Below are positions 4,634 through 11,639 of a stretch of 11,639 bases of DNA, piece by piece. Position 1 is the first letter of the stretch. Each line of letters starts with the position of its first letter. Below the pieces are notes generated by a model that was given only the letters and a program-made list of their open reading frames with translations, did no database searches and was not told the DNA's origin. A program made the position numbers and the translations under genes. The stretch is taken from the NCBI GenBank assembly GCA_021821585.1, contig JAKACF010000067.1, forward strand, positions 1 to 11,639, read 5' to 3'. This stretch comes from Actinomycetes bacterium (lineage in GTDB: Bacteria; Actinomycetota; Acidimicrobiia; Acidimicrobiales; Bog-793).

Positions 4634-7624
4634 ATGCCGGAGGAGTTCGCACCACCGGTCGTCGCGGTCGTCGTCACCTCGAACCCGGGAGTGTGGTTCG
4701 AGCCGTGTCTCGAGTCGCTTCGCGCCCAGGACTACCCGAACCTGGCCGTACTCGTGGTCGACGACGCCAGCACGACCGACATCACCGCCCGGGTCGCCGC
4801 CGTCGAGCCCGGGGCCATCGTCCGCCGCCGGAGCCGGCAAGGGGGCTACTCCGCCGCCGCCGACGAGGTGCTCGAGGGCGTGGAGGGGGCGAGCTTCTAC
4901 CTCTTCTGCCACGACGACGCCGTGCTCGACCACGACGTCGCCCGCCTCCTCGTCGAGGAGTCGTTCCGCTCGAACGCCGCCGTCGTCGGGCCGAAGTACG
5001 TCCGGGCCGAGGCGCCCGAGCTGCTCGAGCAGGTCGGCCTCTCCATGCACCGCCTCGGCACGCCGGCCCCCCGCATCCAGCCCGGCGAGCTCGACCAGTC
5101 CCAGCACGACGAGTCCCGGGAGGTCTTCGCCGTGCCGGGCGGGTGCGCCCTCGTGCGCGCCGACCTGTTCGAGGCCCTCGGCGGCTACGACACCGCCATC
5201 TCGCTGCTCGGCGAGGAGGTCGACTTCTGCTGGCGCGCCCAGATCGCCGGGGCCCGGGTCGTGGTGGCGCCGCGTGCCCGGGTCCGCCACTGGCAGACGG
5301 GCGCCCGGGGAGAGCGCGGAGGCGACATCGCCCTGCTCCAGCGCCGCCACGAGCTCCGGGCCGTCCTCAAGAACTACGGGGGTTGGCGGCGCCTCGCCGT
5401 GCTCGTGGAGCTCGTGGTCCTCTCGCTGGCGGAGATGGTCGTCTCGGTCCTCACCGGGGACCGGGCCCGCGCCCGCAGGGTGGGCCGGGCCTGGAAGTGG
5501 AACCTCTCCGAGCGGGCCAGCCTCTCCGCCGAGCGCCGCCGGCTGAGAGAGATCCGGCAGGTCCCCGACCGGTTGCTCGTCCGGCGCATGGTCGGCCGCA
5601 GCCGGGTGCGCCGCTTCCTGCGCCCGCACGCACCCGGCGAGGAGCTCTCGGCCGCCGAGCTCGAGCGCCTCGAGTCGTGGTGGAAGCGGATCCAGCGCGG
5701 CGAGGTGCCGACGGCCCAGCTCACCCTGGCCGTCGGTCTCGTCGTCGTCGGGGTCGCCGGCATCCGCGACCTGCTCTTCGGCCGCCTCCCCGTCGTCGGC
5801 CAGCTCATCGCGCTCCCGAAGGCCACGACGATGCTCGGCCAGTTCTTCGGTGGCATCCAGGTCGGCCACGGTGTCCAGCCGGCTCCCGCCGCCTACGGCA
5901 TCGTCGGGCTGGTGGGCCTCGTGCTCGCCAACTCGACGGCGCTTGCGGTGAAGCTCATCGAGCTCGGCTCGCTGGCGGTGGGGGCCTTCGGGGTGTCCCG
6001 TCTCGGCAAGCCGTTCCTGTCGACGCGGGGCCGCCTCGTGGCGGCCGTGGCCTACGTCGGGCTCCCGCTCGCCTGGAACGCGCTGGCGACGGCGGACGTC
6101 GGCGCGGCGGTCTGCCTCGGGGCCCTTCCCTTCGTCTTCGGCAGGATCGCCCGGGCGACCGGGCTCGCACCCTTCGCCACGCTGCCTGCGCGGGAGTCCA
6201 CGGCGCCCCGCCGGCTCGTCGCCGAGGCAGCTCCCTTCGGCCTGCTGCTCGCCTTCCTCGCCGCGCTCGTGCCGGCCGGGCTGCTCGCGTCCGGCGCCGT
6301 CCTCGTGGCCGTGGCCGTCGCCTGCGTCCTCAACGGGGAGGGCCGCGCCGCCCTCCGGGTCACCGGCGTCACGCTCGCAGCGGCGGCGGTGGCCTTCGTC
6401 TGCTGCCTGCCGTGGTCGCTCACCTGGCTCGAGCACGGGGCGCGCTGGAGCGCCTTCTCGGGCGTCGTCCCCTCCGTCGCCCCCGACCCGGCCTCGCTGC
6501 TGCGCGGTCACCTCGGCCCGGTCGGCGCCTGGTGGGGGACCTGGGGTCTCGTGCTGGCCGCCGGCTACGCCCTCGTCGTCGGGCGGGGGCGACGCCTGGT
6601 CTGGGCAAGCGCCTGGTGGTTGTCGGCCGTGGCGGCAGTGGCCCTCGCCTGGGCGGGAGCCGAGGGTTGGCTCGGGTCGGGCGGGGGGCTGTCGGCCGTC
6701 CTCGCCTCCCCGGCGGCCGTGGCGCTCGCCGCTGCCTGCGGGCTCGGCGTCGCCGCCTTCGAGCACGACGTCATCGCCCGCGTCTCGCTCGGCTGGCGTC
6801 AGGCGGCCGGCGGGCTGGCGGCGGCCTGCCTGGTGGTCGGGATCGTGCCCGCGCTCGGCACGGCGATCGGCGGCCATGCCGACCTGCCGGGCTCGGGCGT
6901 CGACCAGACGCTCGACTGGACCGTGCCTTCGGGCGCCGGGCACTTCCGTGTCCTGTGGCTCGGCGACCCCCGGGCGCTCCCCGCCGCGGGATGGCAGCTC
7001 GGCCCCGGCGTGTCCTGGTACACCGCCACGGCCGGGCTCCCCCGCGGCGAGCAGGACTGGCCCCCCGCCACGCCGGGTCGCCTGTCTGCGGTCGCCTCCG
7101 CCCTCGTCCAGGCGGAGCGGGGGAGGACAGCCGACGTGGGCCTGCCCCTCGCCCGGCTCGGGGTGCGCTACATCGTCGTCCTCTCGGCCGATGCCCCGCA
7201 GCTCCCGGGCAGCCAGGTGCCGCCCGTCGTCACCGGGCCGCCGGCCCGCCTCCTGAGCGCCCTCCAGTCCCAGAGCGACCTCGTCGAGCGGCCGAGCGAG
7301 GCCGGGGCCTTCGTCTTCGTCAACGCCGACTGGCACCGCTATGACGGCGCCGGCACGAACGCCGCCCTCGGCACGGGCGCCGGAGGCGGCTCCCCGCTGT
7401 GGCGGGAGATCGGGGTCGCCGTCGGCCTCGCCGCCCTGGCGGCCGCCGTCCTCGAAGGGGTGCGGCGCCGCCGCCGCTGGGGACGGTCACCGGTGGCGGC
7501 CGGGGGACCGCCCGATGACGACCTCGGGCCGCCCGCCCCCGACGACTGGCCAGCTGCCCCGGAGGTGGCCGGCGACGAGCGGCCGGAGCGACTCGCCTCG
7601 GCGAGCCCGGTGCCGGCACGGTGA
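4634..7624 (+). CDS. GT2 glycosyltransferase fused to a polytopic membrane domain with extracytoplasmic C-terminal region
   Basis: A 996-residue protein. Residues 8-230 are a GT-A fold GT2 domain: VVVTSN (12-17), VVDDAS (41-46), the DXD-like HDD (93-95), VPGGCALVRADLF (167-179), GEEVDFCWR (193-201, general-base region) and RHWQTG (218-223). A basic linker with one probable helix (253-273) follows. Hydrophobic segments lie near 362-382, 420-440, 467-503, 535-570, 577-597, 633-650, 655-674, 690-708 and 723-745. About 175 polar residues (750-920) then precede a last membrane helix at 925-942 and an acidic, proline-rich cytoplasmic tail. This suggests cytosolic sugar transfer coupled to a membrane part, with the 750-920 region outside the cell. 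Large GT2-membrane proteins paired with DUF5719 proteins are, from memory, a recurrent actinobacterial gene pair. Substrate is unknown. It overlaps the next gene by GTGA. Confidence 0.88.
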   Translation: MPEEFAPPVVAVVVTSNPGVWFEPCLESLRAQDYPNLAVLVVDDASTTDITARVAAVEPGAIVRRRSRQGGYSAAADEVLEGVEGASFYLFCHDDAVLDHDVARLLVEESFRSNAAVVGPKYVRAEAPELLEQVGLSMHRLGTPAPRIQPGELDQSQHDESREVFAVPGGCALVRADLFEALGGYDTAISLLGEEVDFCWRAQIAGARVVVAPRARVRHWQTGARGERGGDIALLQRRHELRAVLKNYGGWRRLAVLVELVVLSLAEMVVSVLTGDRARARRVGRAWKWNLSERASLSAERRRLREIRQVPDRLLVRRMVGRSRVRRFLRPHAPGEELSAAELERLESWWKRIQRGEVPTAQLTLAVGLVVVGVAGIRDLLFGRLPVVGQLIALPKATTMLGQFFGGIQVGHGVQPAPAAYGIVGLVGLVLANSTALAVKLIELGSLAVGAFGVSRLGKPFLSTRGRLVAAVAYVGLPLAWNALATADVGAAVCLGALPFVFGRIARATGLAPFATLPARESTAPRRLVAEAAPFGLLLAFLAALVPAGLLASGAVLVAVAVACVLNGEGRAALRVTGVTLAAAAVAFVCCLPWSLTWLEHGARWSAFSGVVPSVAPDPASLLRGHLGPVGAWWGTWGLVLAAGYALVVGRGRRLVWASAWWLSAVAAVALAWAGAEGWLGSGGGLSAVLASPAAVALAAACGLGVAAFEHDVIARVSLGWRQAAGGLAAACLVVGIVPALGTAIGGHADLPGSGVDQTLDWTVPSGAGHFRVLWLGDPRALPAAGWQLGPGVSWYTATAGLPRGEQDWPPATPGRLSAVASALVQAERGRTADVGLPLARLGVRYIVVLSADAPQLPGSQVPPVVTGPPARLLSALQSQSDLVERPSEAGAFVFVNADWHRYDGAGTNAALGTGAGGGSPLWREIGVAVGLAALAAAVLEGVRRRRRWGRSPVAAGGPPDDDLGPPAPDDWPAAPEVAGDERPERLASASPVPAR

Positions 7625-9207
7625 GCGCCGCCGTCTCCCGGGGAGCCGGTCTCGGGTGGCGCCGTGTGGCCTCGCTCGCCGTCGTCGCCTCCTCGCTCGC
7701 CGCCCTGCTCGCCCTCGGCGCCCTCGTCCCGTCCCGGCACGCTGCGCCGGCCAGGCCGGCACTCCCGAGCCTGCTTCCCGCCGTCGACCTCACCGCCGGT
7801 GCGGCCGGTGTGTGGAGCTGTCCCGGGCCGCTCCCGCTCGGATCGAAGTCCTCCGTCACCGTCTCGATGACGAACCCCTCCTCACGTCCCGCCACCGCCA
7901 GGGTGCTCGAGGTGCAGACCGCCGTCTCCGGCTCCGCCTCGCCCGAGCACGCTCTCCCCAACCAGCTCTCCACCGTGGTGGTCGGGGCCCAGTCCGAACG
8001 GACGATCACCCTGAGTCCCGAGGCGCTGCCGGCCTCGGTCACCCCGCCGACGACGGCGAAGGGCCACCGGGCGAGCCCGCCGACGATCTTCGCCTCCGTG
8101 AGCGTCACCGCGAGCGGCGCCGAGATCGCCGTCTCGGAGACCCTCACCGACAGCTCCGGCGCCGTCGCCAGCGCCTGCGCCGACGGCTCGTCGGCGCAGG
8201 CCTACACGGCGTCTGGGACGACGGCGGGGTCCTCGGACACGAGGGTCGCCCTGTTCAACCCGACCGCCGCCCCGGCGGTGGTGAACCTCTCGGTGGCGAC
8301 GGGCTCAGGCTTGGTCGAGCCGGCCGCCTATCAGGGGCTCCCGGTGGCGCCGAGAAGCCTCTATGTCGTCGACCTCGCCCGCTACGTGCCGCTGCGCTCG
8401 CAGGTCGCCGTCTCCGCCAAGGCGACGGTCGGCCGGTTCGTCCTCGGATCGCTCGCCACGGTCGACGAAGCCGTGACGACGAACCGGCTCGGCCCTCAGC
8501 ACTCCTACCGCGTCTCGGGCGAGGAGCTCGCCGTCGGCGTCGGCTGCCCGCTCGATCGCTGGGTCATGCCGCTCGGCAACGTCGGCCCGAACGAGTCCCA
8601 GGCGGTCCAGCTCTTCGATCCCGGCCCGCGACCGGCCCGGGTGACCCTCGCCTCGTCGCTCCCGAAGGGGAGGACGACCACGCTCACGGTCCTCGTCCGG
8701 CCCGGCCAGACTGTGCTGGCGGCGGCGCCCGTCGTCTGGTCGGGCACCCGCGTCGACGGCAGCCTGACGGTGACGACGGCCCGCCGGGTCGGTGTCGTCG
8801 TCGAGCACGAGACCTACCTCGCCCTCGGCCGGGGTCGCCTCGGCCTCATCTCCTTCGCGCCCGCCTCCCGGGCGAGCGCCGAGTGGGTCCTGCCCGGGGT
8901 GCAGGAGTCGAAGGCCTACGCCGTCTCGGTCGAGATCACCGACCCGGGGCCGCGGCCCGTCTCGGCGATGGTGGCGGAGGTCTCCTCCTCCGCCGGGGCG
9001 GCGGCGCCCTCCCAGCTCACCGACGTCACCGTGCTGCCCGGCACGACCGCAGTCGTCCAGCTGAGCTCGGTCGTGGACTCCAACCCCGGCCAGAGCCTCG
9101 GCCTCGAGGTGCGGGCGGCGGCCCCCGTGCTCGTGAGGGAGAACCTCACCCCGGCCGACCGGCAGCTGCTCGGGACCACGGAGGAGGCGGTGCCGGTCTC
9201 GAGCTGA
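7621..9207 (+). CDS. Membrane-anchored secreted protein, DUF5719-like
   Basis: A 528-residue protein with a basic N-terminus (RR at 14-15) and a single hydrophobic segment (about 16-36). It is followed by an Ala/Pro linker, so it is probably exported and held by an uncleaved anchor. The exported part is rich in Val, Thr, Ser and Ala and seems built of repeated beta-sandwich-like units: runs such as VTVSMTNPSSRPATARV (79-95), TRVALFNPTAAPAVVNLSV (207-225), and later copies with FDPGPRPARVTL and ITDPGPRPVSAMV. Three cysteines only: C67 in VWSCPG, C186 and C309 in VGCP. The WxCPG start and the [FT][ND]P repeats are what I recall of DUF5719, whose function is not established. The GTG start overlaps the upstream TGA, so it is probably co-translated with the GT2-membrane protein. 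No enzyme motif is visible; a scaffold or accessory role is inferred. Confidence 0.85.
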   Translation: MSAAVSRGAGLGWRRVASLAVVASSLAALLALGALVPSRHAAPARPALPSLLPAVDLTAGAAGVWSCPGPLPLGSKSSVTVSMTNPSSRPATARVLEVQTAVSGSASPEHALPNQLSTVVVGAQSERTITLSPEALPASVTPPTTAKGHRASPPTIFASVSVTASGAEIAVSETLTDSSGAVASACADGSSAQAYTASGTTAGSSDTRVALFNPTAAPAVVNLSVATGSGLVEPAAYQGLPVAPRSLYVVDLARYVPLRSQVAVSAKATVGRFVLGSLATVDEAVTTNRLGPQHSYRVSGEELAVGVGCPLDRWVMPLGNVGPNESQAVQLFDPGPRPARVTLASSLPKGRTTTLTVLVRPGQTVLAAAPVVWSGTRVDGSLTVTTARRVGVVVEHETYLALGRGRLGLISFAPASRASAEWVLPGVQESKAYAVSVEITDPGPRPVSAMVAEVSSSAGAAAPSQLTDVTVLPGTTAVVQLSSVVDSNPGQSLGLEVRAAAPVLVRENLTPADRQLLGTTEEAVPVSS

Positions 9208-9238
9208 CGGCACCTGCGCCCGGGCGTCGGCGCTCGCC

Positions 9239-9250
9239 TATGTTGCGAGC
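9239..9250 (+). promoter_or_regulatory. Candidate leaderless promoter -10 for the GNAT-like gene
   Basis: TATGTT (9239-9244) fits TAnnnT and is followed by exactly six bases (gcgagc) before the ATG at 9251, the same geometry as at the RMD-like gene. No Shine-Dalgarno is present. No good -35 is seen within the 43-base gap. Confidence 0.4.
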
Positions 9251-9979
9251 ATGGAGGTCGTCGAGTCCAGGCTGAGGCCGGACCTGGAGGAGCAGGCGGA
9301 GGCGTCGTTCCGGGCGCGCTGGCCGGAGTTCATCTTCCACGATGCCGTCTCGAACGCCCACATCGGCCAGGTGGGCGAGCACTTCGGGACATTCGACCTG
9401 TGGGTGGTCGACGACGGGCGCGTGGTGGCGGGCGGTTGGGGCGTGCCGCTGGCCTGGGACGGGACGCTCGACGACCTCCCCGAGGGATACGACGGGGCGC
9501 TCGTCCGCTCCCTTGCGGGCCGGGAGGCGGGCCCGCCCGCCGACACCCTGTGCATCATGGCGGCGGCGGTCGCGTCCGACGCTTCGCGCAAGGGGCTCGC
9601 GGGCAGCGTGCTGACCGCCCTTCGGGACAAGGCGCGAGAGGCCGGGTTGTCGAGGGTGATCTGCCCTGTCCGGCCGACGTTGAAGGCCTCGTACCCGCTG
9701 GTGCCGATGGCCAGGTTCGCCCGGTGGCGGCGGGACGACGGAACCGCGGTCGACCCGTGGGTCCGGACCCACGAACGCCTCGGGGCCGAGATCCTCGGAC
9801 CGGCCCGGCGGTCGATGGTGATCACCGGCTCGGTGGCCGACTGGGAGGCCTGGACCGGGATGGTCTTCCCCGAGTCGGACCGCTACGTCGTCCCCGACGC
9901 CCTCAGCCCCGTCGAGATCGACACGGACGCCGACCTCGGGACCTACGTCGAGGAGAACCTCTGGATGCGACACGCCTGA
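9251..9979 (+). CDS. GNAT-like acyltransferase family protein
   Basis: A 242-residue soluble protein. A central strand-loop-helix, CIMAAAVASDASRKGLAGSVL (101-121), has the R-K-G-L-A pattern (113-117) expected for the acyl-CoA pyrophosphate loop of GNAT enzymes. The helix LTALRDKAREAGLSRV and strand ICPVRPTLK follow. The strand FDLWVVDDGRVVAGGWGVPL (48-67) suits the antiparallel core sheet. The later segment YPLVPMARFARWRRDDGTAVDPWVRTHERLGAEIL (148-182) recalls uncharacterised GNAT-type proteins with a conserved DPWLRxHxRLG block. The fold would transfer an acyl group from acyl-CoA to an amine, but no substrate can be inferred. It stands alone behind its own TAnnnT box and converges with ftsH. 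Its frame and codon use match its neighbours. Confidence 0.75.
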   Translation: MEVVESRLRPDLEEQAEASFRARWPEFIFHDAVSNAHIGQVGEHFGTFDLWVVDDGRVVAGGWGVPLAWDGTLDDLPEGYDGALVRSLAGREAGPPADTLCIMAAAVASDASRKGLAGSVLTALRDKAREAGLSRVICPVRPTLKASYPLVPMARFARWRRDDGTAVDPWVRTHERLGAEILGPARRSMVITGSVADWEAWTGMVFPESDRYVVPDALSPVEIDTDADLGTYVEENLWMRHA

Positions 9980-10029
9980 GCGGGGGCGGCCCGAGCCGTA
10001 AAGGGGTCAGCCGGACCCGGGCGCAGGCC

Positions 10030-10058
10030 GCCCGCCCGCGGTCAGCGGTCGGGCGGGC
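10030..10058. terminator. GC-rich hairpin overlapping the ftsH stop codon
   Basis: Arms gcccgcccg (10030-10038) and cgggcgggc (10050-10058) are exact reverse complements around an 11-base loop that contains the ftsH stop (10042-10044). No U-run follows on either strand, so intrinsic termination is uncertain; an mRNA 3'-end stabiliser or roadblock is possible. Its location between convergent genes supports a transcript-end role. Confidence 0.4.
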
Positions 10059-11639
10059 CCTCCGGGCCGGAGTTGTTCGCGGGCGGTGCGTAGGGCGGAG
10101 CCGGTGGGCGGCTGCCCTCCCCGTCCGCCGCCCACGGCGGCGGGGGGCCCTGGGGGTGGGGGGCGCCCTGCGGGGCCGGCTCGTGCTGGGGAGGCGGGAT
10201 GATCGGGGACGCCGAGCCGCCGGTGAGCGAGGGGGCGTAGCGCTCGGCCTCCGAGCCGGGCTTGCCCTCTGCGCCGTGGACGGGCCGCCCGTAGGCGGCG
10301 TCGACGAGGCGGGCGATCTCGGCTCCGTCCACGGTCTCGTGCTCGAGCAACGCACGGGCGACGGCCTCGAGACCGGCCCGGTGCTCCTTCAGGAGCTTGT
10401 CGGCCCGCAGCTCCTGGGTGCGCAGGATGCGCTCCACCTCCTCGTCGACGACCCGGCTCGTGTCCTCGGAGTAGTCGCGGGTGTGCATGAGGTCCTCGCC
10501 GAGGAAGACCTGCCCCTGCGAGCCCCACGCCATCGGCCCGATGCGGTCCGACATGCCCCACTCGCGGACCATCTTGCGGGCGAGCTCGGTGTTGCGCTGC
10601 AGGTCGTCGCTCGCGCCCGTCGAGAGGCCGTCGTAGACGAGCTTCTCGGCGACACGGCCGCCCATGCGGACCGCCAGGGAGTCCTCGATGTACTCCTTGC
10701 GGTAGATGTGCAGCTCCTCGGCCGGCAGCTGCTGGGTGACGCCGAGGGCCATGCCGGTCGGGATGATGCTCACCTTGAGGAGCGGGTCGGCGTGCGGCAG
10801 GACGTAGGCGAGGACGGCGTGGCCGCCCTCGTGGAAGGCGACACGCTCCTTCTCGTCCTCGGACAGGACCATCGAGTCGCGCCGCTGGCCCATGAGCACG
10901 CGGTCGCGGGCGGCGTCGAAGTCCCTCATCTCGATGTAGGGGCTGCCGCGGCGGACGGCGTGGAGGGCCGACTCGTTGACGAGGTTGGCGAGCTCCGCCC
11001 CGCTCATCCCGGGGGTGCCCCGGGCGACGATCATGAGGTCGACGTCGGGTCCCACCCGCTTGTCCCTGCAGTGGACCTGCAGGATGGGGAGGCGCTCCTC
11101 GAGGTCGGGGAGGGGCACCACGATCTGGCGGTCGAAGCGTCCCGGCCGGAGCAGGGCGGGGTCGAGGATGTCGGGGCGGTTGGTCGCCGCCATGATCACG
11201 ATGCCCTCGGCCGGGTCGAAGCCGTCCATCTCCGAGAGCATCTGGTTGAGCGTCTGCTCCCGCTCGTCGTGGCCGCCGCCGAGGCCGGCGCCGCGCTTGC
11301 GGCCGATGGAGTCGATCTCGTCGACGAAGATGATCGCCGGAGCCTGCTTGCGGGCGGTCTGGAAGAGGTCACGGACGCGGCTCGCGCCGACGCCGACGAA
11401 CATCTCCATGAAGTCCGAGCCGCTCACCGAGAGGAAGGGCACGCCGGCCTCGCCGGCGACCGCTCTCGCGAGGAGCGTCTTTCCCGTACCGGGCGGGCCG
11501 ACGAGCAGGACGCCCTTCGGCACCCGGGCCCCGATGTCCCGGAAGCGCCCCGAGTTCTTCAGGAAGTCGACGACCTCGGAGATCTCCTGCTTCACGCCCT
11601 GGTAGCCGGCGACGTCGTTGAAGGTCGTGCGCGGCCGCT
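10042..11639 (-). CDS. ftsH: ATP-dependent zinc metalloprotease FtsH, N-terminus beyond the window
   Basis: The AAA+ and protease domains of FtsH, the membrane-bound hexameric protease that extracts and degrades membrane and short-lived proteins. The frame is open to the right edge (first residues RPRTTFNDVAGYQGVKQE), so the GTG at 11595 is internal. Counting from that valine: Walker A GPPGTGKT (33-40), Walker B IIFVDEID (88-95), second region of homology ending RPGRFDR (150-156), zinc motif HEGGH (255-259) and the third-ligand region ASDDLQ (328-333). All catalytic residues are present. The two N-terminal membrane helices and extracytoplasmic domain, usually about 150 residues, lie outside. 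The last 70 residues (about 447-517) form a Pro/Gly/Ala-rich tail without predicted fold. HEGGH in place of HEAGH is common in actinobacterial FtsH as I recall. It converges on the GNAT-like gene. Confidence 0.97.
   Translation of the reverse strand, partial: RPRTTFNDVAGYQGVKQEISEVVDFLKNSGRFRDIGARVPKGVLLVGPPGTGKTLLARAVAGEAGVPFLSVSGSDFMEMFVGVGASRVRDLFQTARKQAPAIIFVDEIDSIGRKRGAGLGGGHDEREQTLNQMLSEMDGFDPAEGIVIMAATNRPDILDPALLRPGRFDRQIVVPLPDLEERLPILQVHCRDKRVGPDVDLMIVARGTPGMSGAELANLVNESALHAVRRGSPYIEMRDFDAARDRVLMGQRRDSMVLSEDEKERVAFHEGGHAVLAYVLPHADPLLKVSIIPTGMALGVTQQLPAEELHIYRKEYIEDSLAVRMGGRVAEKLVYDGLSTGASDDLQRNTELARKMVREWGMSDRIGPMAWGSQGQVFLGEDLMHTRDYSEDTSRVVDEEVERILRTQELRADKLLKEHRAGLEAVARALLEHETVDGAEIARLVDAAYGRPVHGAEGKPGSEAERYAPSLTGGSASPIIPPPQHEPAPQGAPHPQGPPPPWAADGEGSRPPAPPYAPPANNSGPEGPPDR

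Noticed and set aside
4529..7336. A very long open frame on the minus strand running in frame into the small helical protein, opposite the GT2 gene
   Set aside because: It is antisense to a clearly conserved GT2-membrane protein, and its translation is low-complexity Gly/Arg/Asp/Pro. The AAGGAG and promoter fix the true start at 4528. Long stop-free antisense frames are expected at this GC content.
4588..7344. Long alternative plus-strand frame through the GT2 gene
   Set aside because: Its product is almost all Arg, Pro, Ala and Gly without domains, whereas the other frame has GT2 motifs and membrane helices.
10004..10018. Small dyad gggtc-agccg-gaccc after the GNAT-like gene
   Set aside because: Five-base arms in such GC-rich DNA are expected by chance, and no U-run follows.
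11593..11595. GTG as the start of ftsH
   Set aside because: Codons upstream continue the conserved FtsH sequence (TTFNDVAGYQG), so it is an internal valine.

Overview
The window is about three-quarters G+C with short intergenic gaps, 4-base stop/start overlaps and apparently leaderless promoters. Together with a DUF5719-type secreted protein and an FtsH whose zinc motif reads HEGGH, this points to a high-GC actinobacterium. A deep-branching group such as Acidimicrobiia is my guess, and the class-level placement is weak. No tRNA, rRNA, CRISPR array, transposase or phage gene was seen. The content looks like chromosomal cell-envelope and housekeeping genes.

Layout. Bases 1-3097 (+) hold three consecutive GT4 (GT-B fold) glycosyltransferases, the first cut by the window edge, joined by GTGA and ATGA overlaps. 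A short gap with its own likely promoter leads to an NAD-dependent sugar-nucleotide reductase of the GDP-6-deoxy-D-mannose reductase (RMD) type at 3130-4062 (+). Its last codons lie inside a perfect 18-bp inverted repeat that is probably a bidirectional terminator, facing a small helical protein encoded on the opposite strand (4157-4528, -). A relatively AT-rich 105-base divergent region (4529-4633) separates that gene from a 996-residue GT2/polytopic membrane protein (4634-7624, +). This overlaps a membrane-anchored DUF5719-like secreted protein (7621-9207, +). A GNAT-like protein (9251-9979, +) follows and converges on the 3' part of ftsH (10042 to beyond the right edge, -).

How the genes may work together. 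The RMD-like enzyme would supply GDP-D-rhamnose (GDP-6-deoxy-D-mannose) if a GDP-mannose 4,6-dehydratase exists elsewhere. The three GT4 enzymes could assemble an oligosaccharide containing that sugar or mannose. The GT2-membrane protein and its DUF5719 partner look like a separate two-gene envelope-glycan module with a large extracytoplasmic part. FtsH and the GNAT-like protein are not obviously linked to glycans.

The most notable non-coding signals are: TAnnnT boxes 6 or 9 bases before ATG codons (leaderless starts), a perfect palindrome centred on one of those boxes, tandem GTG...CAC dyads over the divergent promoter, and hairpins overlapping gene ends at both convergent junctions. I saw no clearly unprecedented system. 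The GT2/DUF5719 pair and the promoter architecture are the parts most worth following up.
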